Numbered from the stretch's first letter, positions 46,628-58,762 are shown. The stretch is DNA of 64,000 bases from Atriophallophorus winterbourni (GCA_013407085.1 JACCGJ010000310.1:52078-116077), one strand, 5' to 3'. Notes: generated by a model not told the origin, from the letters alone. Made by a program: numbers and translations.

Positions 46628-47340
46628 TGAGGTTCTCCTGGATAATGTTGCTAAAAGAAAAGAATGCGGCTTACAAAGGTTTGACCCTCTGTCGTCTATC
46701 AATAATAAGAAGTCATGTGCAACTTCAGCTTGAAATTGAAATTCCTAAGTGTTCATCCAGAATGCTGGTATGTGAGCACTCTTCCAGTAACCGTGTGGTC
46801 AACCACTGGAATAAGCTCCCTAAATATATTATAAAAAATCACAAAAACACTAAAATTGTTTTACTTCACTCCTCATATCTGTCTAGGCCAACCTGAGAGA
46901 AACTTACCGGACGTGCTGTATATGACTGTGCTGCGTTTCGCCTCGATTAGGCTGGTGATTCGACACATCACATATTGTTCACGCATATTATTTTTTTGTT
47001 TGCTGAATCGATTACCTTTCACCGTGCTGGTGTAGAGAACACCTACATTGTTTTCAGATATATGGAAATGAGAAGGTGTGAAACGTACGAACTGTATACT
47101 CATATCGAAGTTCCGGGTGGTCAACCGCAAACTGTCGAAAGAAATCTGGGCACGTGATTGGATTTTAGCCACCTTCAGCCATGTGAAACTTGAAACAGGC
47201 ACCCAGTTTGAATTTTGTGTACACGCTGCTCAAATTTTCAAATTTCTTGTCATTGCCTCTAATCTAGCTAAAACAAAATGGTTTCCAAATATACAGAGTG
47301 CAACGTGTGCCCGCGTTAGACACATCCTAAATTCACTGGA
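46628..47340 (+). pseudogene. Family B CR1-like 3' fragment and tail (copy B)
   Basis: Counterpart of 6183-6900. The 3'-UTR hairpin is better preserved here (CACC-GTGCT-GGTG at about 47020-47032) than in copy A. Confidence 0.65.
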
Positions 47341-47469
47341 CTGTCGTCAGCTAAGTTCAGTTGAGTTCAGTTTGCACAGGACGATATGTGGCAGAGTCGC
47401 CAATCGAGCGTCCAGAATACTTTCGGTAGTAAGTCAAAAACGCGTCCACCACTTCGAATACTGAAGTAG

Positions 47470-50225
47470 AACAAACTACCTCTTCGGGCATACAGTTACA
47501 ATGATTCACTACCCTCTCGCTAAAGAAGTGCTTACGTGCATAAGACCTGACATGTTGCTTTGCCAGTTTCAGTGAATGGCCTCGAGTACCTACTACTGGC
47601 GCGAGAGCATACATATCAGCCGGATCAATGGAACTAATGCCTCTAACGATTTTAAAGGTCTCGATCAGATTCCCACGTAGTAGCTTTCTTTATAGCGAAA
47701 AGAGATCTAGACTGAACAGTCGTTGTTCATACGGCTTTCCAGATTGCCCTTTATCATACGAGTAGCTAAGCGCTGAACACCTTCAAGCGTGGCAATGTCC
47801 TTTTCCAAGTAAGGAGACCAAGCTTGAACGCAATACTCGAGATGAGGTCTCACTAACGGAATGGAATGAAAACTTCCGTGGACCTGCAGGATAAAACTGA
47901 TCGGAGGTGAAACAGCTGGTTCCTAGCGAGTTGTGCAGCAGCTGGACATTGATCAGCCTATTCAAAGTCCGCTGAAACCTCAATATCAAAATCCCTGACT
48001 TTTTATACCCAAGTTATCTCCAGTATGTTATCAAATCCAGCAACCTGCAGCTTCGTTGCAGCTTTGGGCAGAAGATAGCCTTTGGAGAAATTGACTGGTA
48101 GATCTCACGTGGAAGACCACTTGATGATTTTTTCTATATCCTCGAAAAGATCCTGTTCATTCAGCGATCTGATAAACTTGACATCGTCTGCAAAAATATA
48201 GCAGCGACACTTAAGCGAGGCTGCCAAATCATCGATGAAGATAAGAAGGAGTAGTGGGCCTAGTATTGAACCCTGCGGGATTCCACTAACAACTTCTGCT
48301 TTCGTGAAATACATATTGCCTATGCGAACGCGAAAATACCGATTGCTCGGGAAGTTTGTGATCCAGTTCTTTAGAGGGCCATGGATACCTATTAGTCCAA
48401 TCTCCATTGCAAGCAACCTGTGGTTTACGAGTCAAAGGCTTTACAGAAGTCTAAGTAGGGAACTTCGACCTAGTGGCCTTTATCTAGCCTCCTAGTGACC
48501 TCATTAAGAAAACATGGTAGGTTCTTAGGCAAGACTTCCCTTTCAGAAAACCATGCTGAGCAGAGTTTATCAACGAACCAGAGACAAGGTGGCGACAGAT
48601 CATATCGCTAATAAGTCTCTCTAGAGTTTTGCAAAGGATACTTGTAAGGCTTACAGGTCTGTAGTTTCAAACGGAAGATCGACTGCCACCTTTATGTATA
48701 GCAATCACATCAGCCTGCTTCCAAGCACTCGGAATATATCAATACCTTGAAGATGCGTTGTGCTAATACAGGCGCCAGGTTCTCAATAACTTGAGGGTAA
48801 ATACCATCCGGGCCCACAGATTTATGTGGATTAGTTGTTTCAAGCGCAAGCCTAACCTCATTATCAGTGAAAATTATTTCATCGAGGGTAGGAACGCTAT
48901 CTGACCTTGTGTCAACTGGCATATTCGGGAGATAAGTTTGGCGATCAGGCCTCTGAACAGCTCGAAAATGTTCGAGAAAAGCCGAAGCCTTTTCAGAATC
49001 TGAATCTAGTTGAGATCCATTGTCCAGTTTAAGGTTGTCTATGCAATCACGAGTTTTGCCTTTGGATTGTGCATAGCTATAGAAACGCTTTGGTCACTGT
49101 CTTATATTACATGCCACTCGTGCCTCAAAGTCACGTTTTGCCTCACGTTGGCATCCCACAGCCTTATTTCTAAGTAGTTTATACCTTGTCTAGGCCCATT
49201 GTGTCTGAGAAGCTTTGTAAATTTTCCAGGCACGGTCCCGTATTTAAATACCACGGTGCAACGATGGTGTCCACCATCGTGACTTGTTGCGTCTTTTGAC
49301 GTGCACCAACGGAGAAAATCTGTCTTGCAGTGTCAACAGACAATGGCGAATAAGCTGCCAGTTTGCTGCCATATCATCACCGGAAGATTGTGACAAGATC
49401 TGATCTGCTTCCTCTGAGACAACACTTCAGTCTATCCTATTGAAGTCGCGCTTTAGTTTCGGAGGCGGTTTGTCATACCTGAGAAGTAGCTGGAAGCTAA
49501 TCATGATGTGATCACTTTTCCCTAGTGGGGAAAGATATTGCACCTGTCGAACCATTTGCTCATTCGAAGATATAACAAGATCCAGGACCGAAGGTTCACA
49601 GCCATGCCGGAACCTTGTAGGCTCAGTTACATGTTGGCTCATAGCATGTCTGTGGGTCCATTCTATGAAGTCCTCAGACATCTTATCAGCTTCGCAGCTC
49701 TGGTTAGGCCAAGATATGTGTGGTAGATTAAAATCACCCACCATAAGAACATGAGACCCAAGCGCACGTAGTGAACTCAAATTCTCAAGCAAGTTATACA
49801 TATCCTGTACTCCTGAATGGGGACTCAAATAAACGCACGCTATTACCGTAGATTGCTTATAGGAGTGAATTAGACAGGAGCTAAGTTGCACATTGCGCGT
49901 GCCAAGCCTAACGTTTAACTCTGAGGTACGGAGGCCTAACCTGAGAAGAATAGCAACACCGCCACCTTGTAATGCACCCGGTCTATCACACCTGATCACG
50001 GAATAGCTGTTACCAACTATATCGGGAATGTCATCAGATGCAGAGAGCCAGGTTTCTGTCAGTGCAATTACATGCGGTCTCAACTCATGTGCAAGGATGG
50101 AGAGTTCAGACCATTTGTTTCGGATGCTACATCATTCCCGAGTAGCACTGTGGCGGCAGTGTCACGTAATCTATTCCCAATTAGTCTTGTGTGATTCTCG
50201 GGCGGAGTACCCGAGAAGTCAGCAC
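47470..50225 (-). pseudogene. Family A ORF2 EN-RT (copy B)
   Basis: The endonuclease frame (50083-49427) keeps ALTETWL, GGGVAILL, VGDFNLPHISW and SDHIMISF, then ends at a TGA replacing a Trp codon. A one-base loss near 50132 shifts the start. The RT palm keeps GIPQGSILGPLLLLIFIDDL and FADDVKFI (48290-48180), but the fingers and C-terminal part are broken repeatedly. Not functional. Confidence 0.78.
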
Positions 50226-51488
50226 GTTTTTTGGCGTGCTGCTTGCGATAGCCGAGTCACCTGGTGCGGCCTGAACACCAGCTGTACACTGCAGGTTGCT
50301 AACCACAAGCTGTGGAATTACAGGGATAATACTACGACCACAGACCTCATCCTCGGACGCTTCCAAGATTTCTGCAGCTGATGAAGCCCCATCCTTTTCG
50401 GATGAACGGCGCCTTCGATTGGAACGTTACTTCGTAACGAGAATCTATTAGCTTTATGAAACCCCGCTTGTCGTTATTAGAGGTCTTTACAATCTGATCC
50501 CTCCTATTTGAAGCGGAAGAGTATTGTCTTATCCGGGAGGGAGGGTTGTCCGGCTTAACCTGCACTTTGTCTAGAGTTGCTTCGGTGATGTGGTCAGCCT
50601 TAAATAGTGAAGCGTCCTGATGCGCCTGGTATTGGAATTCTACCAGGATTGGCCTAGGGCGATTATCCATTTTCCATTTTCCAACACGGTGAATTCGCAT
50701 TGTAGGAGTAGAAGGCCCCAGACCTACCATTCGGATAAGATCGCTGATACATCTGCGATCTATATCTTTTCTAGACTTCGATTCCTTAATAAATGGCTCT
50801 GCTCGATTAAAAACCAGTACATTTCGTGTTCAAGTTTTCGGAGCCGGGGTGCCACGCAGTGTATCGAATTGCTTGCGCAAGTCATTCAATTCCTGGATAA
50901 TATGATCCAGTGCGGGTGATCCAGCAACATTTTCGTGTTGCTTCCGTTGGGTAGTAGCTTTATTTGTTTTCCTACGCCTCTTCGGAATCTCTGATACAGT
51001 AACCACCCTGCGAGTAGGAGCTCTCATTGGATAACAAGATCACTGGCGATTTATGTATGCGTCCTGTGTGGATGCAGTTTTTTGGCGTTCTTGGTAGCAC
51101 GCATTTTAGATTTGACCACCTTAGAAGAGGTAGCCTGCTTGATAGGACGTCGTAGCTGCCTAGATTTTTCAGCTATGCCTGTGCCAGCCATTGTATCAGA
51201 ACTTATACTAGCCCTCACAACAGATGCAAACGTTGGGGCGGGTACAGAATCTGACAAGCAAGGCAACGTCCGACTATTCCTTGGCTTTATACAAGCGGCG
51301 TCTGTGGCAGCCTGATGACAGCCGCTACAGTACCACTGCAACCAGCGGTACATCGCATAAATCACATAGTGAGATTTATGTATACTTGAGCAGCTAGGAT
51401 GAGCCCAACGCTTGCAAGCTGCGCACTCAATTCCCTTAGCCACCATTTTACCACATTTGACATTGAGGCAGGAATTTTTAGTACTCAT
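50182..51488 (-). pseudogene. Family A ORF1 (copy B)
   Basis: PHD-type finger from the Met at 51488, coiled-coil piece (51027-50830) and RRM-like part (50730-50182). It shares the internal TGA of copy A and adds a one-base insertion near 50424 that shifts the frame before the end. The frameshift-signal region is unchanged. Confidence 0.72.
50195..50232 (-). promoter_or_regulatory. Candidate -1 frameshift signal, family A (copy B)
   Basis: The same A_AAA_AAC heptamer (50232-50226), 8-nt spacer and 8-bp stem (50217-50210 with 50202-50195) as in copy A. Identity reflects the recent exchange between copies, so it is not independent conservation evidence. Confidence 0.58.
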
Positions 51489-51647
51489 ATCTGACAGATA
51501 ATAATATGAGTAATGAAAAGTTACCAAAAATACAAGCTGATTTTATCACTAGCGTAATTAGTCAGCAAACATATGGATAATATAGTAAAATAGTTGTTCT
51601 ATTTTACTGCAAATTCAAGGAATAGTGAAATTTCGTAATGATATTTT

Positions 51648-54505
51648 ATCGGAGAGTGGAAAATCCAACCAAGTTGAACGTACCGCTTAATTTAATGTTT
51701 ATGCGGCACATCGATGGATTACATGGCTATGCACTGACTGCTTGAAGTCCGTAGAAACTTTGATTGAGGAGCGTAAGCGTCTTGATGATCGTAAGCGTGC
51801 TTCTCAACGTCCGTGTCCTAAGCCCAAAACGTTTGCTGAAGTAGCTAGGTCAGTGGTCTCGTCTACCTTCGGCCAGCATAACACTACATTGACACCACAG
51901 AAGGCAAAACCATCGCCATCCTTCTGTCCTTCAAAGGCTCACTGGAACCACGTTAACGCTAATCGAGGTGTTCACACTAGACCTACAAAGTATGTTCGCG
52001 CACTTCTCGGGAAGTCCCCAATTTAAGAAAGGTGGTTGCTGAGCTGCAAGCCAAAAACCAAGGTAGCCAAACACGGTTTAAAAATGTCCTAATCTTGACG
52101 CAGTTTGAGCCTTTTATCCTAGAATCAAACGTTCGTAAGGAGGGGTGGCCCAATCGACGCATCTACCAGATCGCCGCGGCCAATTGTAGTCGAATTCACA
52201 AAGCAGTGCGATCGCGACTACTTCCTTTCAAAATCTGAGAACCATAACCGCGTTGAGGGTAAATGCATCGTGCAAACTGACACCACGCCAAACGTGAAAA
52301 CTTCATGCCCAATTTAAGCTAGAAAGTCGAAGTTAGGCGTTAATCGTAGCTCACCGTATTCACTTCCGGGGCGAATCTTAGTAAATGACAATAGTGTGAC
52401 GATGACGCTAATACAGGAAAATTATACTCCAACATTGAAGTGCACCACTGTCGTGCTTTAAAGGATGAATGGTGGTTGAGTTGTTGTGACACAGACCAAG
52501 AAGATGAAACTTTATGCCAGGAGATGATATCCGTTTCAAAAACGAATGCTCTATCTCTTGAAGAAATACAGCATTCAAAAAACGCGAAGCAGCCTCAGAT
52601 ATTACGCCCGAGAACAAAGAGCTCTTAGGTAGACCTAACACTGGGAGTCTGGCTCCATGTGATAGTGCTCTTCTGTTCTATACAAACGCTTGTAGCATTA
52701 GAAATAAATGAACTGAACTATTCTGTAGAGTTGAGGACACCCAGTACAAAATTGTGGGTGTCACGGAATCATGGTTGTCTCATAATGACCACATATCACC
52801 TTCAATAGCGGATAGGTTTAGCGCCGTAAGAAGCGATCGACCTCTAGGTAAGCTAGCAGGAGGGGCGTTGCTCCTTATTGATAACGCTAATCCTTTTAAG
52901 AAAAGTATTTATCTTTCTACGATAAACGTGCAGATAATATCTGCCTTGCTCATGCATGGATGCACGCATATAGTGTTAAGTTGCGTCTACCATAGTCCGA
53001 GCACGAGTTTGGAAGAAGTTGCTTTTTGCAAATCAAGCTTTAGTCTCTTTTAGCCGTAGCACAACGTGTTGTGAACTTCGGCGATTTTAATCAACCCGAA
53101 ATAATCTGGGAGTACCAAACCTCGCATGCCCCAGGAAACGCGAACGATTTTCTGGACTGGCTACACTCCCCTGCACTTTATCAACACGTAAACGAACCAA
53201 CTAGATTCCGCGAGGGCCAGTATCCATCTACTTTTGACCTAGTTATTTCAACTGCTGAAAGCGGTATAGAAAGTTTTGTCTCCCTGCCACCACTATGAAA
53301 GAGCGACCATGTAGTGTTAGCCTGCGAGTTACTCTTGTCATTTGGTATAACCCCGTTAAGGTGTATCGATTCTTCCATTGGATCGACCGTGCTGCCCTAT
53401 TACAGGCAGCAGCCCTACTCCCATGGCAAAACATTGAACATGTGGATGGGATGTGGGGGCAGATCAAGAAAAACATCCTTCAACTTGAGGATCAATTCGC
53501 TCCTCTCGTACCCGTTCGCAAAAATGGTAAACCTCAATGGTGGTCAGCCTCAGTCTCCCGTAGCGTACGTCACTGCGACTCAAAATGGAGATGCTATTGC
53601 CCTTTTACAAGGCAATATTAAGGCCACATTTAGAATACTGTATACAGGCTCGGAAGCCGTATTACCAGAATGATATCGTGCAGATAGAAAAGGTAGAGAA
53701 GCTGGCCAATCGCTTTATCGAGGGTCAGTGTGAAAAAGGTTATGCTGATCGCCTATGGGCTCTGGGTCCTTTCTCTCTTAAGCGTCGTCGTTTGAGAGGT
53801 GATTTGATTGAAACCTTTAAGATCTTAAAGGGTTTAAGCGGCGTTAATCCAGATGACATCTTTATCTTAAATCCTAAGCTTGGCACTCGCGGACACTCAC
53901 TCATGCTTGGTAAGGAACGATGTCGACTAGATTTTAGGAAAAACTTTTTCAGCTTCAGGGTGGTCAACTTCTGGAACAAGCTCCCTGAAGAACTTATCTC
54001 CTGTAGTTCTGTCTCAACTCTCAAGCAGGGATTAGACCGTGACTGGGGTAAGTTATTCTCTGATTAAATCCCAAGATCACCATACTTAGGTTGTCCTTCA
54101 TTTTGCCCACTATTCATTGTAGAAATTTTGAAGCATCTTTTTATTCTTGATTCTCCATCAGCTGACCTCTCACGGTGCTGGTGAGGAGAAACTGCCTTTT
54201 CTTTTTTCCAGCATCGATTATTGCGCGTTGCTGTCCTACTACTATCCGGTACATCGCCTGGCACCGCGATCATCAGAGATTGCAAACGGATAAAAATAAA
54301 ATTAACTTTTGGCAGTGCATCGATTATAGCGCGGTGCTCCCCCAACTACATTCTCCTGGTCCAACGACCATCAGAGGTTCCACACGAAGATAAAGGATTG
54401 ACCCTTTGGCAGTGGTGGGTGCTTCTCCGCAGCTTTCCACCGAAAAAAATTCTGGACGTTGTGTTGGCTTGTCAGCCACTTACTGTCCAGTGCCTACTGA
54501 ACTGA
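51648..54505 (+). mobile_element. Internally deleted CR1-like element, family C (copy B, 3' end complete)
   Basis: Same ORF1 and endonuclease relics and the same internal deletion of the RT core (junction about 53588) as copy A, but here the C-terminal frame runs on to 54067 (LFSLKRRR core, GTRGHSLMLGKERCRLDF, RVVNFWNKLPEEL). The 3' UTR (54068-54505) has the CTCTCAC-GGTGCTG-GTGAGGAG hairpin at about 54168-54190, two about 100-bp direct repeats (54211-54413), and a CTGAACTGAA tail. With no RT core it could move only in trans. Confidence 0.75.
54211..54413 (+). repeat. Two tandem about 100-bp units in the family C 3' UTR
   Basis: 54211-54316 and 54317-54413 both begin GCATCGATTAT and GCGCG and end CTTTTGGCAGT or CCTTTGGCAGT, with an ATCATCAGAG/CCATCAGAGG block in the same place. 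Identity is moderate, so this is an old duplication inside the tail. Confidence 0.65.
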
Positions 54506-54510
54506 ATTGC

Positions 54511-56040
54511 ACGGATTCTGGAAAGGAAGGTCCTGCCTAACCAATCTTCTAAGCTTTCTTGACGGAGTGACATTACGCCGCGATGAAGGGAGAGTAGTCG
54601 AAGTCCGCTATCTTGATTTTTAAAAGGCATTTGACTCAGTGAACCATAGGTACCTTCTGCACAAACTAAGTATGTGTGGCGTCACAGGTGACCTACATCG
54701 ATGGTTAGACAGCTTCTCAACTATTCGCACTAACTATGTTAGAATTGCGGGGGAGTGCTCGGAGGAATCACTGATTATCTGTGGAGTGCCTCAAGGCTCG
54801 GAGCTTGGTCCATTATTTTTTTATTTTTGTAAACGACCTGACAGCGTGCTTAAGCTCACGCGGCTCTCTGTTTGCTGACGATGTTAAGATCCCAGTAGAG
54901 ATACGCTTATCTCTGATTTAGAAAAAGTATTCGAGTGGACCAAGACCTGGGACTTGCCACTAAACTTGGGGAAGAGCTGTCTTCTGACGACTGATTTAGC
55001 GACAACCCAACTAGAAGTTGGTGAAGGAACTATCAGAATAGCGGCTGCTCAGAAAGTGAAGGATCTTGGCATTACTATAACAGGCGATTTTAAATGGGCT
55101 ACTCAATGTGCCGAAGCTGCAAACAAGGCTCGCAGAGAATTGTTCAGACTTCGCTCAGCGTTATCTTGCCGAAAACCTTCAATCTTCATTCCTTATACAA
55201 AGTAGTCGTGCGGCCTCACTTGGAATACTGCGTTCAATCCTGGGCACCGTACTTAAAAAAGGATATAGCATGTCTCGAAAGGGTCCAGCGCCTTGCGACT
55301 AGGATGGTTGAGGGTCAGACAGGTAAAACCTATGAGGCTAGACTCAAGGACCTCGGTTTGTTCTCACTAAAGAGACGGCGGCTGCGAGGTGACCTAATAG
55401 AAGCCTTCAAGATTCTAAAGGGTCTTACGGGTGATAATATTACTGAAATCCTTAAACTTGCACCTAAAGCAGCTACAAGGGGTAATTCCATGAAACTTCT
55501 TAAGAGTAGGCCCAGGTTGCTGACACGTGAGCACTTTTTCAGCAACCGTGTGGTCAACTTCTGGAACAAGCTCCCAGATTGTATAGTAAGCCTCCCAAAT
55601 GTGTTGAGCTTTAAAAGGGAATTAGACGTTAAATGGTCTATCATATTTCCGCACATTGTCTAATAAAAAACTTTAAAAAAAACGTATTTTTACATTTTTA
55701 TCATATCTGTCTAGGCCTGGACAACCTGACAGTAAATTAGCCCACCTGCAGTCTATGACTGTGTTTCACTTTACCTCAACTAGGCTAGTGATTTCATACA
55801 CCACACATTGTTCACGCATATTATTGCATTGTTTCCTGAATAGCTGACCTCTCACCGTGCTGGTGAAGAGAAACCCTGCCTTACTTTCCAGATATTCGGA
55901 AACAAGAACGTGTGAAAAGTACGAACTGTATACTCGATATCGAAGTTCAGGGGTGCTCAACCGCATATGTCGCGGGGCATCCGGGTGCGTGATTGGCTTT
56001 TAGCCACCATCAGCCCTGTGCAACTTGAAATTGAACTTGA
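54511..56040 (+). mobile_element. Family B CR1-like element, 5'-truncated
   Basis: Starts directly after the family C tail, inside RT (GRSCLTNLLSFLDGV near 54520). It continues with KAFDSVNHRYLLHKL, CGVPQGSELGPLFF and a degraded FADD region near 54875. A frame from 55094 then gives the C-terminal part ([52 protein letters not shown]) to the stop at 55663. The 3' UTR has the hairpin CTCTCACC-GTGCT-GGTGAAGAG at about 55853 and ends in TTGAACTTGAACTT repeats (56020-56050). Several frame breaks. Confidence 0.78.
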
Positions 56041-57150
56041 ACTTCAACTACTTGAACTACTCTTTCTTATCTTCATCGATGATTTCGCAGCCTCGCTTAA
56101 GTGTCGCTGCTATATTTTTGCAGACGATGTCAAGTTTATCAAATCGCTGAACGAACAGGATCTTTCCGAAGATATAGAAAAGGTCATCAAGTGGTCTTCC
56201 ATGTGGGATCTACCAGTCAACGTCTCCAAAGGCTATCTTCTGTCCAAAGCTGCAACGAAGCTGCAGGTTGCTGGATTTGATAACATACTGGAGATAACTT
56301 GGTTATCAAAAGTCCGGGACTTAGGTATTGAGGTTTCAGCGGACTTTGAATAGGCTGATCAATGTGCAGCTGCTGCACAACGTGCTAGGAACCAGCTCTT
56401 TCGCCTCCGATCAGTTTTATCATGTAGGTCCCCGGATGTATTCGTCCCATAGTATAAAGCGGTAGTGAGACCTCATCTCGAGTATTGCGTTCAAGTACAT
56501 TGCCACACTTGAAGGTGTTTAGCGCTTAGCTACTCGTATGATTAAAGGGCAATCTGTAAAGCCGTATGAAAAACGACTGTTGAGTCTAGATCTCTTTTCG
56601 CTATAAAGAAGGCGACTACGTGGGAATCTGATCGAGACCATTAAAATCGTTAGAGGCTTCAGTTCTATTGATCCGGCTGATATGTATGCTCTCGCGCCAG
56701 TAGAAGGTACTCGAGGCCATTCACTGAAACTGGCAAAGCAACATGTCAGGTCTAATGCACGTAAGCACTTCTTTAGCGAAAGGGTAGTGAATCATTGTAA
56801 CTGTATGCCCGAATAAGTAGTTTGTTCTACTTCAGTAACGTGCTACAAATATAGACTATACTCGATCTGGCGCTCTGTGTTTCCTAATTTTTATGCCTAA
56901 TGTTATAGTTGTTCTTCAATTTGTCGTTGGAACGCACTAATGTCTCTCCTCACCTATTGGGTGAGGGGAGTTTTTCTGTTGCATTCCAGCCAAAGTCATA
57001 CCAGAAGAATATTGAACCTACAGTTCGAAGTGGTGGACAGCTCCTTTTGGCTTTACCACCGGAAGTTATTTTTTTTTTTTTTTTTTTTTCGGAGCTCGAT
57101 TGGCGACTGCCACATATCGTCTCTGTGGAATGAAAACTGAACTGAACTGA
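56041..57150 (+). mobile_element. Family A CR1-like element, 5'-truncated
   Basis: Begins within or just after the family B terminal repeat, at the RT palm (LLFLIFIDDF, then FADDVKFIKSL, at 56060-56150), and keeps a frame to 56353. The remaining C-terminal region is frameshifted. The 3' UTR has the perfect-looking hairpin 56944-56970 (11-bp stem, one mismatch, TATTG loop) and a run of 21 T at 57069-57089, where the other family A tails have none. It ends in ACTGAACTGAACTG (57137-57154). Confidence 0.78.
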
Positions 57151-57281
57151 ACTGCAACGGCTCGATATTGTGCCATTTTGCTCGGCCGACAAAATTCAGT
57201 ACAAATAAATTTACTATGCCACTCTCTACTCTCGCTACTCTGCACTATTCTGGGACTATTAAAGTGCCATTTTGAACATTT

Positions 57282-57480
57282 TGTAGTGGATAGTGAGGGA
57301 ATGGATGCTAGGCTGCGGTATCCAGATATCACCATACAATTTGACTCCCGACAACCACAGAAGAACGAAAACCGTGCGTGGACATAGAGCGTATTGTAAT
57401 TGATGTAAGGTGAACAACAAGAAAGTTTGAATTACAGAATTATCGATTACTATTGATTAAATATTTGAACCGTCACCACA
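57282..57480 (-). repeat. 3' LTR of the CsRn1-like element
   Basis: 199 bp, bounded by TGTAGTG and CACCACA on the plus strand. It shares long words with the other LTR (AACGAAAACCGTGCGT, GATTACTATTGATTAAATAT). A purine-rich tract (AGGAGGGGAATC on the minus strand) lies directly inside, as expected of a polypurine tract. Confidence 0.85.
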
Positions 57481-57756
57481 GATTCCCCTCCTAGAGTGTC
57501 GAACAAGCAAAAGACGCTCGAAAAAAACAACATTAGGCTATAAAATCATCAAACTTTTGGCGGATCTGTACCTTGCGACCTGAATGTGTTTGTCTGTCGG
57601 GTGGTTTGAGACACGAACGCAATGGAGGTTTATCAGGATAAAGGTTTGTTTCTGGTGAATCAGATGAAGGGACGTGTTCGTCAGTAGTAGACGTCCTTGG
57701 AGTAATGTTTCGGGTATTTGCTTTTGCTTCCGATGTTGGTTCTACGTAAGCGACTC

Positions 57757-58762
57757 TCAGACGATCGATACTGACAGTTTTCGTGATCTATTCCGGTCAA
57801 CTACGAAATACTTGGGATGCCTGCTGAGCACCTTGTACGGACCAGTATAGGGTGGTTGAATTGGTCGACGGACATGATCGGCGCGCACAATCACAAAGTC
57901 GTAGGTAGACAAGTCGGCTGGGATGTAGAACGGTTGAGCGTGTTGGCGAGTTGGGATAGCTCGTAATGATATCATGGAGCTGCGATGGCGACTGACATAT
58001 TATGGAGCTGTAAGATCATTTGGTGAATCGGAAGATGTCAAATATTCGCCAGGTAGGTTAAGTGTACTCCCGTACACCATCTCAGCAGCTGAGAAACTCA
58101 GGTCTTCTTTAACGGTTGTACGGATACCAAAATCACCAAGGGCAATGACTATGACCAACGTTCTGAATTCCCGTGACTCATGATTGCGGCTTAGCGTTGA
58201 CGGTGAAATCTTTCGACTAAGCCATTTGAAGAAGGGTGGTAGGCTGTGGTCTGTATGTGCTTTGTACCGAGTGTTCTATTTAATTCCCGGAAAAGCGTTG
58301 ACTGGAATTGAGAACCTCTGTCAGTGGTAATAGTGTTCGTTACACCAAAGTTGCTGATCCAATGTTGAACGAAAGCTTTGGCAACCGTTTCTGCACTGAT
58401 ATCCGGTATGGCTACAGCCAATGGCCAAGGGGTAAAACGGTCAACGCAGGTCAATATAAAGGAACAACCGTTAGAGACCGCTGATGGACAAACGAGATCC
58501 AAGTGAACGTGCTGAAAGCGCTCCGTAACAGGTGGAAATACACCAGGGAACTGATGGTGTGACGTTGGACTTTGTTTTGTTGACATCGGAGGCAACTCTT
58601 GGTCAAAAATTGAATGTCCTTATGCATGTAAGACCAAAGATAACGAGAGTTAATCAGCTTTCGAGTAGCTTTTACTCCGGGATGTGATAAACCATGCAAA
58701 TGCTCGAATACGATGCGTCTCAAATTCGATGAGACGATTGGACGGGATTTACCAGTAGACAT
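57757..58762 (-). pseudogene. Integrase, CsRn1-like
   Basis: Zinc-binding domain at 58700-58590 (HLHGLSHPG...CLRCQQ, HHCC pattern). Catalytic core at 58595-58191 with HLDLVCP, TDRGSQFQS and GLVERFHR: the second Asp and Glu are exactly 35 residues apart, so the DDE triad is present. After a gap with stops (58190-57990), the C-terminal GPY/F-like part (57975-57757) reads VRADHVRRPIQPPYTGPYKV. The core itself looks intact, but no continuous protein is possible. Confidence 0.85.

Larger units (their letters stand above)
47345..51528 (-). mobile_element. CR1-like element, family A (copy B)
   Basis: Same structure as 6905-11280. About 190 bp of 3' UTR is deleted near 47460, joining CCACTTCGAA to the RT C-terminal coding end. 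The ORF1 half (49440-51528) is almost identical to copy A, while the RT half carries extra stops and deletions. The tail has AGTTCAGTTGAGTTCAGT at about 47353. Confidence 0.82.
40416..53813. repeat. Segmental duplication, copy B (partner 1-13565)
   Basis: Same order and orientation of elements as copy A. It is preceded by a minus-strand CR1-like remnant (38490-40580) whose end it includes, and it is followed without a break by the remainder of the family C element. This makes copy B the more natural-looking right-hand locus. The family A RT region here (47460-49440) is more decayed than in copy A, with extra small deletions near 47460 and 48750. The 49440-53813 part is nearly base-identical to 9200-13565. 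Confidence 0.93.

Noticed and set aside
56909..57140. Small plus-strand frames at 56.9-57.1 kb
   Set aside because: They lie in the family A 3' UTR and read through the hairpin and T-run; not coding.
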